Source of the DNA: Anolis sagrei
Lineage: Eukaryota; Chordata; Lepidosauria; Squamata; Anolidae
NCBI RefSeq assembly: GCF_037176765.1
Contig: NC_090023.1
Coordinates: 170,421,506-170,485,505 of the forward strand
Reading direction: 5' to 3'
DNA: 64,000 bases
The stretch's first letter is position 1, and the number at the start of each line of letters is the position of its first letter. Shown in pieces: positions 36,601-46,630 of the stretch. The notes below the pieces were generated by a model. It searched no databases, had not been told where the DNA came from, and saw nothing but the letters and a program-made list of their open reading frames with translations. The translations under genes and the position numbers were made by a program.

Positions 36601-36904
36601 TTATTGTTGTGTGCTTTCAAGTTGTTTCAGACTGAGGTTGACCCTGAGCAAGGGCCGAGTAAATGACCTTTGAGGGCCGTATTCGGCTCCCGGGCCATAG
36701 TTTGAGGACCCCTGATGTATACAGTTGCTTTCCAAGTATAGACAGAAAAATTTGATGTACAAATACAACCTTTCCTCTTCTCTTTGTTCAGCATTTCAGT
36801 GTTCTACTCGTGGGGGAAGGCTGAAGATTTCACTCCGGCAGGATGGAAGAGTAGACGTTGGTGGCCAATCAAGCATTGTGTTAAAAGGTTTTCTGACTAT
36901 TTGA
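24531..36904 (+). CDS. PBLD: phenazine biosynthesis-like domain-containing protein (complete CDS, 9 coding exons)
   Basis: PhzF-family isomerase-like protein (MAWBP in mammals); its physiological substrate is not settled. Coding exons are 24531-24614, 28554-28653, 29280-29378, 29467-29576, 29672-29701, 31584-31672, 33049-33227, 34579-34641 and 36792-36904, total 867 bases, 288 codons, the human length as I recall it. All introns are GT-AG and phases agree. PhzF landmarks are present: the acidic residue in NLSETAF (Glu46), CGHATL (Gly80-His81) and DPVTGSAHAVL (Asp227). The N-terminus reads [20 protein letters not shown]. Introns are full of LINE, Helitron and hAT insertions but the reading frame is intact. 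It diverges from HNRNPH3 and converges with RUFY2. Confidence 0.96.
24677..24742 (+). repeat. 33-base tandem duplication
   Basis: Two adjacent, practically identical units starting GTGCAGTTTTTATTAATTTC, in the first PBLD coding intron. Confidence 0.9.
24853..25275 (-). mobile_element. CR1 LINE 3' end
   Basis: Antisense CR1 3' end (AGAATCATAGTATCATAGAA, GGCCATCCAGCCTCTGTTTA), more diverged than other copies. Confidence 0.88.
25335..25560 (-). mobile_element. Penelope-like element terminal fragment
   Basis: Holds CTCACTACCTCTGAGGATGC, ATAGATGCAGGCGAAACGTC and ATAGCCCGAAAAAAAACC, the 3' UTR terminus of the Penelope-like family seen at 30269-30755. Confidence 0.6.
26163..26308 (+). mobile_element. 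Helitron 3' part
   Basis: Ends GGGGACGGCTAG after a short hairpin (CCACAGCAACGCATAGC). Its last base is immediately followed by the 5' end of another Helitron. Confidence 0.75.
26309..26450 (+). mobile_element. Helitron 5' part, in tandem with the previous
   Basis: Begins TCTATATAAATAAAAAGG, as does the complete copy at 62798, and follows that copy through ATTGATTTTGTCATTTGG before diverging into unknown sequence. Confidence 0.75.
26451..26807. other. unassigned sequence between Helitron and hAT
   Basis: Not recognised. The minus strand at 26590-26450 reads without stop as [20 protein letters not shown] and onward to [10 protein letters not shown], which looks protein-like and could be a captured exon piece. 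Origin unknown. Confidence 0.3.
26808..27112. mobile_element. hAT element, non-autonomous, complete
   Basis: Ends CAGGGGCGGCTCAA and GGCCCGCCTCTG, flanked by an 8-base duplication GTCCTTAT/GTCCTTAA. Its inside carries the CACCTACAATCAAAGAGCAT module also found in Helitrons. Confidence 0.8.
27335..28285 (+). mobile_element. CR1 LINE, 3' part with end of reverse transcriptase
   Basis: Encodes [28 protein letters not shown] (the catalytic FADD has lost one Asp) and [18 protein letters not shown], then the CR1 C-terminus with several frame changes and the usual 3' end. In the PBLD intron before 28554. Confidence 0.92.
28554..28653 (+). CDS. PBLD: PBLD exon KLEEN-FTK
   Basis: Encodes [20 protein letters not shown] and [13 protein letters not shown], with the family catalytic Glu in LSETAF. 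Acceptor TTTAG, donor GTAAGA. Confidence 0.95.
28654..29279 (+). other. PBLD intron, no repeat recognised
   Basis: I see no exon and no mobile element here. Confidence 0.6.
29280..29378 (+). CDS. PBLD: PBLD exon SSRFG-HAK
   Basis: Encodes [20 protein letters not shown] and [13 protein letters not shown]; carries the CGH motif. Acceptor TTCTTAG, donor GTAAAT. Confidence 0.95.
29467..29576 (+). CDS. PBLD: PBLD exon KNVNP-HPQ
   Basis: Encodes [20 protein letters not shown] and [16 protein letters not shown]. Acceptor AAACAG, donor GTTAGA. Ends in phase 0. Confidence 0.94.
29672..29701 (+). CDS. PBLD: PBLD 30-base exon
   Basis: A ten-codon exon, [10 protein letters not shown], matching the mammalian DFHEVEDLIK segment. 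Acceptor CACTCAG, donor GTATGC. Confidence 0.92.
30269..30755 (+). mobile_element. Penelope-like element, 3' coding end flanked by inverted termini
   Basis: 30570-30720 encodes [31 protein letters not shown] and QQQNNREET, the C-terminal end of the GIY-YIG region of reptile Penelope-like (Neptune-type) elements, with a stop inside. The 300 bases to its left are the 3' UTR terminus in reverse orientation. Confidence 0.75.
30756..31063 (-). mobile_element. hAT MITE (GGGTCCTCAAAC family), partial
   Basis: Reverse copy ending AGCTTGAGGACCCCTG at 31063; the other terminus is missing where it meets the Penelope-like copy. Confidence 0.75.
31584..31672 (+). CDS. PBLD: PBLD exon AAVGD-YER
   Basis: Encodes [20 protein letters not shown] and [10 protein letters not shown], splitting the Arg codon at the donor GTACTT. 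Acceptor CTCCAG. Confidence 0.94.
31890..32570 (+). mobile_element. L2-type LINE, 3' part
   Basis: Encodes [20 protein letters not shown] and [20 protein letters not shown], then a frame change and the 3' UTR with GGCCCGCCCACTGTCACTGT. In the PBLD intron before 33049. Confidence 0.9.
32573..33003 (-). mobile_element. L2-type LINE, C-terminal coding part
   Basis: Open on the minus strand for 141 codons: [20 protein letters not shown] to [14 protein letters not shown]. It faces the previous L2 and ends about 45 bases before a PBLD exon. Confidence 0.9.
33049..33227 (+). CDS. PBLD: PBLD exon ADLEK-PVTG
   Basis: Encodes [20 protein letters not shown] to [20 protein letters not shown]. Acceptor CATCAAG; an L2 fragment ends only about 45 bases upstream. 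Donor GTGTGT. Confidence 0.94.
33228..33984 (+). other. PBLD intron, no repeat recognised
   Basis: No exon seen; sequence not assigned. Confidence 0.5.
33985..34460 (-). mobile_element. L1 LINE 3' end
   Basis: Minus strand encodes [20 protein letters not shown] and [14 protein letters not shown], typical of the L1 ORF2 C-terminus, followed by an A-rich 3' UTR. Ends about 115 bases before the PBLD exon at 34579. Confidence 0.75.
34579..34641 (+). CDS. PBLD: PBLD exon GSAHAV
   Basis: Encodes [20 protein letters not shown] and C, completing the DPVTGSAH signature. Acceptor TTTTAAG, donor GTAAGA. Confidence 0.94.
34833..34955 (+). mobile_element. CR1 LINE 3' end, short
   Basis: GGAGGCTGGATGGCCATCTG to CTATGATTCTATGATCC, the last part of CR1. 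Confidence 0.85.
35050..35675 (+). mobile_element. L2-type LINE, 3' part
   Basis: Encodes [40 protein letters not shown] and [13 protein letters not shown], then 3' UTR with GGCGGGGTATAAATAAAG and an (ATT)n tail. Confidence 0.9.
35837..35897 (+). repeat. 31-base tandem duplication
   Basis: Two adjacent units of AAAATGTGATCAATGTATTT followed by TCTTGCAA. Confidence 0.9.
36353..36714 (+). mobile_element. hAT MITE (CAGGGGTCCTCAAAC family), complete
   Basis: Ends CAGGGGTCCTCAAACTTTTT and AGTTTGAGGACCCCTG, flanked by 8 bases GTGTATAC/ATGTATAC. Lies 77 bases before the last PBLD exon. Confidence 0.88.
36792..36904 (+). CDS. PBLD: PBLD last exon (stop codon)
   Basis: Encodes [20 protein letters not shown] and [16 protein letters not shown], then TGA. 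Acceptor TTGTTCAG. Confidence 0.94.
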
Positions 36905-37981
36905 AGAAAACCAGAAACACTTTCCAGCTATCAGATTGCTCAGATTATTGCTGATGCGGATGCATATCTTAATTGGCAGAACATGACTACTTAATTTCAA
37001 AGGCATAATATTCATAATTTAGAAGCATTTATTGTACTGTAATTAAGGAGACAGTTAATCATCAATATAAAATCAGTATCATAGTAAATACTGATATTAA
37101 TGTTTATGCTTAGATAATCATTTTAACATAATTTTTCAAGAACAAAGGTGATTTTATTAATTAATAGTGAAAATACAGAAATACTGTTGGTGCCTTATGC
37201 CTAAGTGGACTTAATGTCTACAGGAAGTAGAATTATGCATTATGTGTAATGTCCATATCCAGTAGAGGGCAGTTCTTGGGTCACTCTGTTGTAGAGCCAG
37301 CAAAGTGCCTGGTGCTCTTGGGTGCATGCTGCGCATTAGTGCCCAATGTATCTCATGTCATTATGTCCTTGACACACTTGACAATGTCCTGTTACACCAT
37401 TTCATGGGTCAGTAAAGGAGTTTTTACTACCCCTCCTATATAGCTAGTTGTAAGTAAAGTCATGTAGCATTCCATCAAAGTTTTCAAAATACTAACTAAA
37501 TGAATATGCTTATGTTTTTGTTTTTTAATGCGGAGGAATTTTATATGGTAATAATGAAATTTAAATATACAAATAAAATGCATTGAATAGTTATGTGCCC
37601 TTTTCATTTTTTTAACTTTTTATTTATTGTAGCTTCCAGGTGTGCCTCCCTAGGGCTCGGTATGTATAGGAGATTTTCCTGGGTGGATTGAGGTGACCAC
37701 TGATGGAGAAAAGGAATGAGGCGGTCCCTAAGATATAAAGGTCCTTGGCCATTTTGAGCTCTAACTGTCAGGATCAGTATCTTGTAAGAGATCCGATGAG
37801 TGTTTTGAGTGTTCTACTATGATTCAAGGACACCAGGGTGATAGAAACCTACTTGGCAACCTTGGGCTAGTCAAACAATCTCGGACAGTAGCAAACCCTG
37901 CCAACAAATCTTGTGCACACACACAAGAATGCTTAGTTGCTAGGTCCTAAAGTACAACAGTAGTTTTTATCTGGATTGTTC
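36905..37981. other. PBLD 3' UTR and flank
   Basis: AT-rich, then unassigned sequence; no coding or repeat signal I can name. Confidence 0.5.
37572..37577 (+). terminator. candidate PBLD poly(A) signal
   Basis: First AATAAA I see after the PBLD stop, about 670 bases on. Not otherwise supported. Confidence 0.25.
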
Positions 37982-39598
37982 ACAGCCTGGCTTCAGGCCT
38001 GGACAAAGTACCGAGACAGCTTTGGTCGCCTTGGTGGATGACCTCCAAAGGGAATTGGACAGGGTGAGTGTGACCCTGCTGGTTCTCTTGGATATCTCAG
38101 CGGCTTTCGATACCATCGATCATGCTATCCTTCTGGGGAGACTTGCTGGAATGGGACTCGGGGCACAGTTTTACTGTGGCTCCGGTCCTTCCTGGAGGGT
38201 CATTCCCAGTTAGTGAAGCTGGGGGACACCTGCTCGGACCCCTGGCTATTAACCTGTGGGGTCCCGGAAGGATCTATTTTGTCACCCATGCTATTTAACA
38301 TCTACAGGAAACCGCTGGGAGAGGTAATCTGGAGTTTTGGAGTTTGCTGCCATCTCTATGCAGATGACACCCAACTCCACTATTTTCCACCTGAATCCAA
38401 GGAAGCCCCTCGGATACTGGACCAGTGCCTGGCTGCTGTGATGATCTTGATGAGGGCGAACAAGCTGAGGATTAATCCTGACAAGACAGAGGTCCTCCAG
38501 GTCGCTCGCCTGACCGGGGTATTGGGTGGCAACCTGTGCTGGATGGGGTTGCACTCCCCCTGAAGTCACAGGTCCGCAGTTTGGGGGTCCTCCTGGTCTC
38601 AGCGCTGACACTTGATGTGCAGGTGTCGACGGTGGCTGGGAGGGCGTTCGCACAGTTAAAACTTGTTCGCCAACCTTGTGAAGTTGGACTTGACCACGAT
38701 GGTCTATGCCTTAGTTACCTCTAGATTGGATTATTGCAATGCGCTCTATGTGAGGCTTCCCTTGAAGACGGCCCGGAAACTCCAATTGGTCCAGCGTGCG
38801 GCAGCCAGATTAATAACTGGGGCGAATTACAGGGAGCAGACGGCCCCCTGTTTAAGGAGCTCCGTTGGCTGCCGTTTATCTTCCAGTCTCAATTCAAGAT
38901 GCAGGTTATCACCTTCAAAGCCCTAAATGGTTTGGGACCCGCTTACCTTCGTGACCGTATCTCCCTCCATGAACCTGCCCAATCTCTCCGATCTTCTGGG
39001 GAGACTCCTTTCGCCCCTGCCGTTATCTCAGGCCCGTCTTATGGGAACAAGGGAGACAGCTTTGTCCTCAGTGGCCCCCTGACTTTGGAATACATTGCTC
39101 TGTGAGATTAGGTGAGCCCCCAATTTAGAAAGTTTTAAAAAGAATCTCAAAACCTGGCTTTTCCATTGCAATTTTGGTGATTAACTATACAATTTTATAT
39201 TGCTGCTACCCATCAACGTTTGTCCTTAGAGTACACCTCCTCCTCTCCTGTATGAAGACCCTTCTCGACTCCACTCCTGGAGTTTCTCCCTCACAAATAA
39301 TCTGCTCCATCTCTATCTTACCCTGTGTTTTTTAGCTCTTAGCCTTAGGTTTTTAGTCTGTACACGCAGCCCGCTCACCGTTACTGTGTTATGAATTATT
39401 TTAATTTTATATTGTTTGCTGTATTTTTATGTTTTATGTAATTTATTGTTATTGTTTGTGTTTTTGACTTCTTTTATTGTATTGTGTTTTAGGGCTTGGC
39501 CTCATGTAAGCCGCTCCAAGTCCCCATCAGGAAGACGGTGGCAGGGTATAAAGTTTATTATTATTATTATATTATCATCATCATCATCATCATCAAAA
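37982..39598 (+). mobile_element. L2-type LINE, longest copy, with reverse transcriptase core
   Basis: Encodes DDLQRELDRVSVTLLVLLDI, SAAFDTIDHAILLGRL, GVPEGSILSPMLFNIY, CCHLYADDTQLH (catalytic YADD) and NKLRINPDKTEVLQV, then the C-terminus ([20 protein letters not shown]) and a 3' UTR ending in (ATT)n/(ATC)n. 5' truncated and broken by frame changes. Confidence 0.93.
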
Positions 39599-40752
39599 TG
39601 GAAACATTATGAAAATTGTGTTTTTGATCTTAAGCGCCTTAGTGAGTCTCTTGTCAAAACTGAAAGATAGAGCAACAACTCATCTATTGTCCCAATTTAT
39701 TTGATGATACAGTAACAGAACTGCTGGGACAAAGATGGGAAATGTTGAGTAGATCTTCCAATCTCACTGCCACAGGTATTGCTATGTGAGCCCAGAGCCA
39801 AGTTATTTGAAGCAATAAATGTACAGCACAATTCTCTTCATTTCTATTCAGAAGTTTGGTTGGATTTAATTCTAGGTAAATGCTTTCACAAATGTAAATC
39901 ATGATGGCTGCAGAAGTAGGTAAAAGGCTTTGTTACTTCCCATGTCATCATTGTAAAAAGCTGCAGGTGAAGCATTATCAACTTAATAATCTCATTTGAC
40001 CATCCCATGAAAACCCTGCATTACTGGGATGTGGACTCTGGTCCGAGGAAACTATCATACCTGCTACGAAGTTCATGTTTACCTTGTAAATAATAAGAAA
40101 ACAAATGTAACTTTTGCAGGACTGTAAATGTATCAATAGGTCAATAATTCACCCACCCTAAGGTCAAATGCCATCAGTTGGCTGTTTTTTTGTATGTTCT
40201 TATTGCATTTAAAGTGGCATGACACTGACACACAATGTTAAATTCTGTATTTATTCCAAGTCATGCTGAGTCTTTAAAATTACTTTATTTTTAACAAAGC
40301 ACAAGGTTACAACATTTTGTATTTAAAATTACAAAAAACACCTTCATGTTAAAACATTATTACAAAAGCTACATCAGTATATTTTATGTCTTTGCACAGA
40401 TGTACAACAAAAATTGCAAACCTGTAAAGAAATAATACATTTTTTTAGCTGGAGGAATGGAACCTTTGATGGGAATGCTTCTCAGATTCTGATAGTTACA
40501 AGTAGACCAAATGTAACACTTGGAATTGAAATACTGTTTATGCAGCCTTTAGAAAATGCCAATCAGATTTTAATCTTGTAGCGAGTAGTATTACAGCATA
40601 AGATGTGAGTTGTAATCTGGAATAGAAAACTTCATTATAATGTGTTCTAAGAGTCTGGAATGTTACTAGATCATGGTGAAACTGGATTTACACATGTTTG
40701 GTGGTCAGTATTAACTGAAATAGTTCGCTGTGATCAACTGCTACAACATATA
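39599..40752. other. intergenic, nothing recognised
   Basis: AT-rich sequence between the L2 and the mariner copy. No exon or named repeat seen. Confidence 0.5.
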
Positions 40753-41324
40753 CAGGGTGAGGCAGTATAACTTCCTTTTTAAAATGTGCACCATTCAGTC
40801 GGTTGAAGACGTAGTGGAGCGGTAGTGGTCTCGTTTGAGAAGCGGGAGTATAAAGTTTTGTCCTGACACAGTTCAGTCGCCATCATGCGTTGGAACAGTG
40901 AGGAGCATGCTTTTGCCATCGAGGCCTACTTTTCGAGCAGATTTGGAGTGGCCGGCCTACTCTCCTGATTTGGCCCCTTGTGATTTTTTTTCCTATGGGG
41001 TTTTTTGAAATCCCGTGTTTAAGTGAACCATCCAAGGACCCTACAAGATTTGAAGACCAACATCCAGTAAGAAATTGCCAACATAATGCCTACTATGCTG
41101 GCAAGAGTCATGACAAACGCCAGAAATCGGTTTACTCAGTGTATGGAGAATGGAGAATGGGGGATGTCACCTAACTAATTTGATCTTCAAAACTAAGTAA
41201 AACAAAACTTTAGGGATGTGCCTACATTATATACACACACACACACACACACATATACACATTCTGATTCATACAATGGGTTTTATTAAGTTTTGAAAAA
41301 AGGAAGTTATGCTGTTTCACCCTG
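40753..41324 (+). mobile_element. DD41D-type mariner, internally deleted copy
   Basis: Ends CAGGGTGAGGCAG and its complement, with TA on both sides (40751-40752, 41325-41326). Keeps the transposase start (MRWNSEEHAFAIEAYFSS) and the part from the third catalytic Asp (SPDLAPCDFF) to the end; the middle of the gene is missing. (AC)n at about 41232-41255. Confidence 0.88.
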
Positions 41325-41533
41325 TAGTATAATTTTATGGGCTTTTGTTCAAACAATACATAGTCTTTACAATAGAATTAAACGTTTTTCCAGTGTATAA
41401 ATAAGTCCTAGGTCTCCAGATCTCCACCTTAAATTACTTTGGCAAATCTCCATTCTAAGAACATTGAAACCAACTATAGTGATAATGATGCACTTCTCCA
41501 GCATAATTTTGGAAGAAAAAGTATCAGACAGTT

Positions 41534-41750
41534 GGGTTGTTGTAGGTTTTTTCAGGCTATATGGCCATGGTCTAGAGGCATTCTCTCCTGGCATTTCGCC
41601 TGCATCTATGTCACCTTACTACCTCTGAGGATGCTTGCCATAGATGCAGGTAAAACATCAGGAGAGAATGCCTCTAGACCATGGCCATATAACCCGAAAA
41701 AACCTCCAACAACCCGGTGATTCCGACCACGAAAGCCTTCAACAATACAT
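41534..41750. mobile_element. palindromic Penelope-derived unit
   Basis: Left arm GGGTTGTTGTAGGTTTTTTC to GCCTGCATCTATG; right arm is its complement (CATAGATGCAGGTAAAACAT to AACCTCCAACAACCC) with 30 bases between, then GCCTTCAACAATACA. Confidence 0.75.
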
Positions 41751-42028
41751 ATCAGACAGTTTTCAGGCAAGCACTTTTCTGCTAGCAAGAACTGAACTGG
41801 CCCTGTAAACCTAGAGCTTGTGGGAATACGAAAATGCCCAGTGCATCTTCTCCTGTTGTTTCAGAGGGATTAATATATGGAAACAGGATCTCCCCTTTTG
41901 AACAACTATATAAAAGTTCTCTCCAGAACAAATGTAGTGATTTTCAATTGATAGAACAGTAGTGTACAGTTTATTTCTGAGCAATTCATCAAGTGGCTAC
42001 CCATTTCTACATTTGCAATACGTTAGAA

Positions 42029-43444
42029 CAGTAGTTCTCAACCTGTGGTCTGTGGACCCCTGGGGGAGCCACCATGTTGTCACAGAGAGTCCATGATGGA
42101 TTGAAGAAATGTTATGATTTTTTTGCAGTTAAATCTGAATGAATGAACAAGTGAATGAATGACAGCAAACTGGAAAGGGACATGCAACAAACTTTTCCAG
42201 GCTTCTTTTTGGAAAACTTGGCCTTTTGGACCTATTACCTCAATTAAAAATATCCAGGGATGGAAATTGACTAGGAGACTAGCTGGGTGAGAAATGTATT
42301 TCATCTCATTTTTTAGCTTTTGTTTTCATGTGACTTTTGTATGTGTATGTCATTAATGGTTCCATGTGCTTGTAGTTTCGCTGATAGTATGGCTAGTGGG
42401 CACCACTTTAATATGGTGGTTTTTTTTCTGGGTTGTTTTAGGTTTTTTCGGGTTATGTGGCTATGTTCTAGAGGCATTCTCTCCTGATGTTTTGCCTGCA
42501 TCTATGGCAAACATCCTCAGAGGTAGTGAGGTGCTTGCCATAGATGCAGGCAAAACGTCAGGAGAGAATGCCTCTAGAACTTGGCCATATAGCCCGAAAA
42601 AAAACCCTACAACAACCCAGTGATTCTGGCCATGAAAGCCTTTGACAATACATTGTTGTTTTTCTGTTAAAGACATTTTCTTAATCCAGTGGCTCTCTTT
42701 AGGGCCACAAAGTGGGGCTGAAATCTGTTCCTCCAAATGATGGAGGAACAAAAATAAACAAAAATATACGATGTGTGGTGACTGAACACAGACAAACAAT
42801 GTAGTGTGTGTGTGTGAGCAGAATGGTAAAAACTTTTCATCAAATTTTAAACACTGGAGGGAAGTTTTTGAAAGATCTGATTACATTTCACATTTTTGCA
42901 CAAAAATGTGAAATGCAAATTTAAGATGAGCGTGTCAGAATACCACAAAAATTGGCCATTTGTGAGAACAAATTATTATTGTTATTATTACTATTAATGC
43001 TGTTATTATTATTGTGGGTATTTTAAAACCAGTAGAAGTAGGAGTGTCATTATTCTTTTATAGATATTGCTATTACTGTTGCCTTTATTACTGTCTATTA
43101 ATGTTACAACTGTTCTGCTATCACTACAACTATTATTACATTATTAACTACTATTAGTGTTGATGGCAGGGAGTTGGACTAGGTGGCCCAACTCTATTAT
43201 TCTCTGATACTATTATTTTAAATTTGTATGGAATGATTATATTATATACTATACTATGAGTGTGTGCATTAACAGATTAACTTATATCTCCTTCTCTCTA
43301 AATCTGAAGGAGCTTCATGAAAAAATTGAAATAATTTTCTGATGCAGTCTAGGGCCTTAAATCTTGAGTTAAGTCTTGATGTGCGCAGAAACAAAAGGTA
43401 TTTAAAAGTTAAGTCCAGGGTGAAGAAAAGGTTGAGAACCTCTG
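42029..43444. mobile_element. hAT element, non-autonomous
   Basis: Ends CAGTAGTTCTCAACCTGTGG and AGGTTGAGAACCTCTG, flanked by CGTTAGAA/TGTTAGAA. No transposase reading frame seen. Contains a palindromic Penelope-derived unit at 42432-42653 and (ATT)-rich sequence. Confidence 0.85.
42432..42653. mobile_element. palindromic Penelope-derived unit inside hAT
   Basis: Same structure as 41534-41750: arms with GGTTTTTTCGGGTTATGTGG and the complement ATAGCCCGAAAAAAAACCC around a short centre (CCTCAGAGGTAGTGAGG). Confidence 0.78.
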
Positions 43445-43470
43445 TGTTAGAAGTCTGGAAGCTACTAGAT

Positions 43471-44299
43471 CCCTGATGGCGAACCTATGACATGTGTGTC
43501 AGCACTGACACGTGTAGCCATTTTCAATGACACGCGGCAGCATGTGGCCGCATACAGAGAAGTATGGGGCTGCATGCCAGGTGCAGTAACCGAGGACGAA
43601 ACATTTGCTGTATTGTATTGTAGTCACTCTGTACCGGAGGTGTGTAGGCCAATACAACAAAACTCTGGCACAGAGCATCTAGTTCTGGGACTTCCAGTTA
43701 GGCTGTTAGAGAATCTTTGATCTCACTTCTGGCTGGTGGAGCAGGGAGCAGCGCAATGCCACGGGGGATGCATCTCTTGGGGGCCCTGTGATCGCCATTA
43801 CCAGCAACCACATAACCACAGCAACCATCATCCAATCTACTGTTCTAGGGTGTCGTGGATTTCTAATTGACCATCATTACTGAGATAAGTGAGGGGGAAG
43901 CTAGAAGAGGCAAGGGCCTGTGTTATGGGTGCCATTTCCCACCATTAGAAATAGCAGCAGCCATCTTAATTTACATAAACAACGCCATCTTGCAGGATAG
44001 TACAGACTCCATTTCACCACTATTACTGTTGTGCATCCTTATGAACCCCTATTTCTGATTATTAACCCTGCTCTTTCCTAAAAGACAGTTACATGTGCCA
44101 TCTTATGGTCAGTTCGGCTAGTTATCCCCTAATTGCCTAAAGTTATACTGTATATTGCAATTATACATTTTTGTTATTTAAACTTTAAATATCGTGAAGT
44201 TATGGGGGGGGGGTGTTCTCAACGTGACACACTACCCAAGTTATGCTCAACCTTTGGGCGAATTTTGACACACCAAGCTCAAAAGGTCGCCCATCACTG
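43471..44299. mobile_element. hAT element, non-autonomous
   Basis: Ends CCCTGATGGCGAACCTATGA and GGTCGCCCATCACTG, flanked by the exact 8-base duplication TACTAGAT (43463-43470 and 44300-44307). Only 26 bases from the previous hAT. Confidence 0.88.
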
Positions 44300-44307
44300 T
44301 ACTAGAT

Positions 44308-45815
44308 TGAGGTTTAAGCCTCTCCCTTTTCAAGCTATTTGGGGAGTAAGGAAGTGATTAGTTACATCAGCTATTTGCACTTTTTGATTTTTATATACTG
44401 TATTTTTGATGGTAATAAACATCCAAATATCCACCGGTACTGCTGAGCTATTAGGCATGTGCAGAGTTCCTGTCCTTTGAACAGTTAATTGGCCAGCAGA
44501 AATTCAGCAAGTGGAACAGGAGACAGCTTAATTTTTTAAAATGTCTTTACATTATGACATTAAAGCCTGGTAATAGCATTAGTACTGGAGAGAAAAGTTA
44601 GCAACCCCTCGTATATTATTCTATAGTTATAATTCTCATAATGTTAGAGCACAAAAAGGGACCATCTCTTCTAATCAATTCACATTATCAGGCAACAGCC
44701 ATCAAAAATCATGTTGGGCACGGTTGCTCTTTAAAACGAAACAAGGTTAATCCTATATTACATGAGTAAGTGAAATGAAGTATCACAAATAATCCCATTC
44801 CTGATTTCCTTACCTTTACTGTATTAAAAGATTTTTTATTGTGTTTCACAATCTAACAAGGCAAATCATGTTTCATGAAAAGGTGGTTTTTGTAAGTGTG
44901 AAAACAGGGGATAGAAAACTGGCTTGCTAGATGCTGCACTGCAACACCGTCAGCTTTAGTCAAAACAGAATGGTAAAAGAACACAGGATTTCAATGTCAT
45001 CTAACAACAGATCCCCAACACTGGGTGTATGTGTATGACACCCCCCCTCAGATAACATAAATTACAATGACATTTGCACTGCAATTTCCAGTCTACACGA
45101 CTGGGTTTGCCAACAAGGACTGCTAGGGTCTGAAATGCAGCAACATCTGGAGATATGTTAGATTTCTGCTCATAATGTAAAGCCAAGGAATGAGATTGTA
45201 TGCATCTGCAGAGGTTTTGGTAGAGTCACAAAGTAGCTTTTGGAGCCACAACATGGGCACCTGAACATCAGCAATTCAACTCTGTTACCGTTATTATTAT
45301 GTATATGTCATTTCTACACAATCCACATTAAGGCACCCTAACAAACATATATAGCATATTTACATATATGATCGTATAAAGTGTTACCCAGGTTATCTAA
45401 TCACATACCTACTGTCATGGATAGAAAAAATAGGCACCCCTGAATTAATGTCCTAACTACACCAAGTCCCTTCCTATTGTATTATTTATTTAATACGTTT
45501 TAGAAATTTGGAATTGCACATATCGGGGGAGAGGAGATTAGAATTAGATTCTAACTGGATGTAAATTCAGGACGCACTTTCCAACATGTTTTCTCAGAGT
45601 CTCAAAACCAAGATGCTGTAGAAACATTATACATATTCCATCTTTTTCTCACTTGTAGCTCACTTGACACATTCCTTCTTTAGTTGGCACCCTCTTCTTA
45701 GTCCCTTTCCTGAACTCATTAAGCTAATTCAATTGTTCCTTTCAGTCAAATGAGAGATTTCCAAGTTCAGTCATTCGTAGCTGTTAAATACGTCCTTCCA
45801 ATCGCTTGAACATCT
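44308..45815. other. intergenic, nothing recognised
   Basis: No exon, RNA gene or repeat that I can name. Confidence 0.5.
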
Positions 45816-46240
45816 TTTCCTATATCACCGACCAGGCAAATGGCAAAGAGGTTGGGATCTTCTGCACTATGTCGATGGACAGGAAAAGAGATTTAAAGAT
45901 GGGCTCAAAGCCAACCTTAAAAACTCTGGCATAGACAATGAGAACTGGGAAACACTTGTCCGTGAGCACTCCAGCTGGAGGTCAGCTGTGACCAGCAGTG
46001 CTGCAGAATTTGAAGAGGCACAAATGGAGGGCGAAAGAGAGAAACGTGCCAAGAGGAAGGTGCGTCAAGCCAACCCCGACCGGGACCACCTTCCACCTGG
46101 AAACCAATGTCTTCACTGTGGGAGAAGATGCAGATCAAGAATAGGGCTTCACAGTCACCTACAGACCCACCAGAACACTGATCCTGGAAGACTATCCTAC
46201 TCGGCCAACGAGGGATTGCCTAAGTAAAAGTAAGTAAGTA
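45816..46240 (+). mobile_element. non-LTR retrotransposon 3' end (R4-like?)
   Basis: Encodes GIDNENWETLVREHSSWRSA, then QCLHCGRRCRSRIGLHSHLQ, a C-terminal zinc knuckle known from ORF2 ends of some non-LTR elements, a stop, and a (TAAG)n tail. Clade uncertain; 5' part absent. Confidence 0.6.
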
Positions 46241-46630
46241 TGTTACTCAGTCCTTTATGCTAGTGGTTGGGATTTTTGGAGGTTTCCAAAGGGCAAGGAA
46301 GTGGCAGCAGCTGAAATACAAAAGGAGGAGGCAGCAGACTGCAAGCCACTTATTTATCAAGGAACCACAGAGTCCATCAAGGGAATGGGAATGGTGGCTT
46401 AGACAAAGGCACTGAAGAAGCAACAGTCCAAGCTGTCCCTTGCATACTGTCTTACTTCACTGGGCCTCTCAGAAGGCAGGCATCTAAGAAATAGGCAACC
46501 TTGAGCAGCAGCTTCTTCCCACTGTGTTGCAATAGCCTTTTCCATTCTTGCTACCACCGTTGTCATTTTTGCCTCCACTATCTGGAGAATACAGAGACTT
46601 AGTTTAAGTTAATTTTTACATATATTTATA

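Noticed and set aside
45988-46227. 79-codon ORF with a CxxC...HxxxH finger as a host zinc-finger gene
   Set aside because: Sequence and TAAG tail match a retrotransposon C-terminus.
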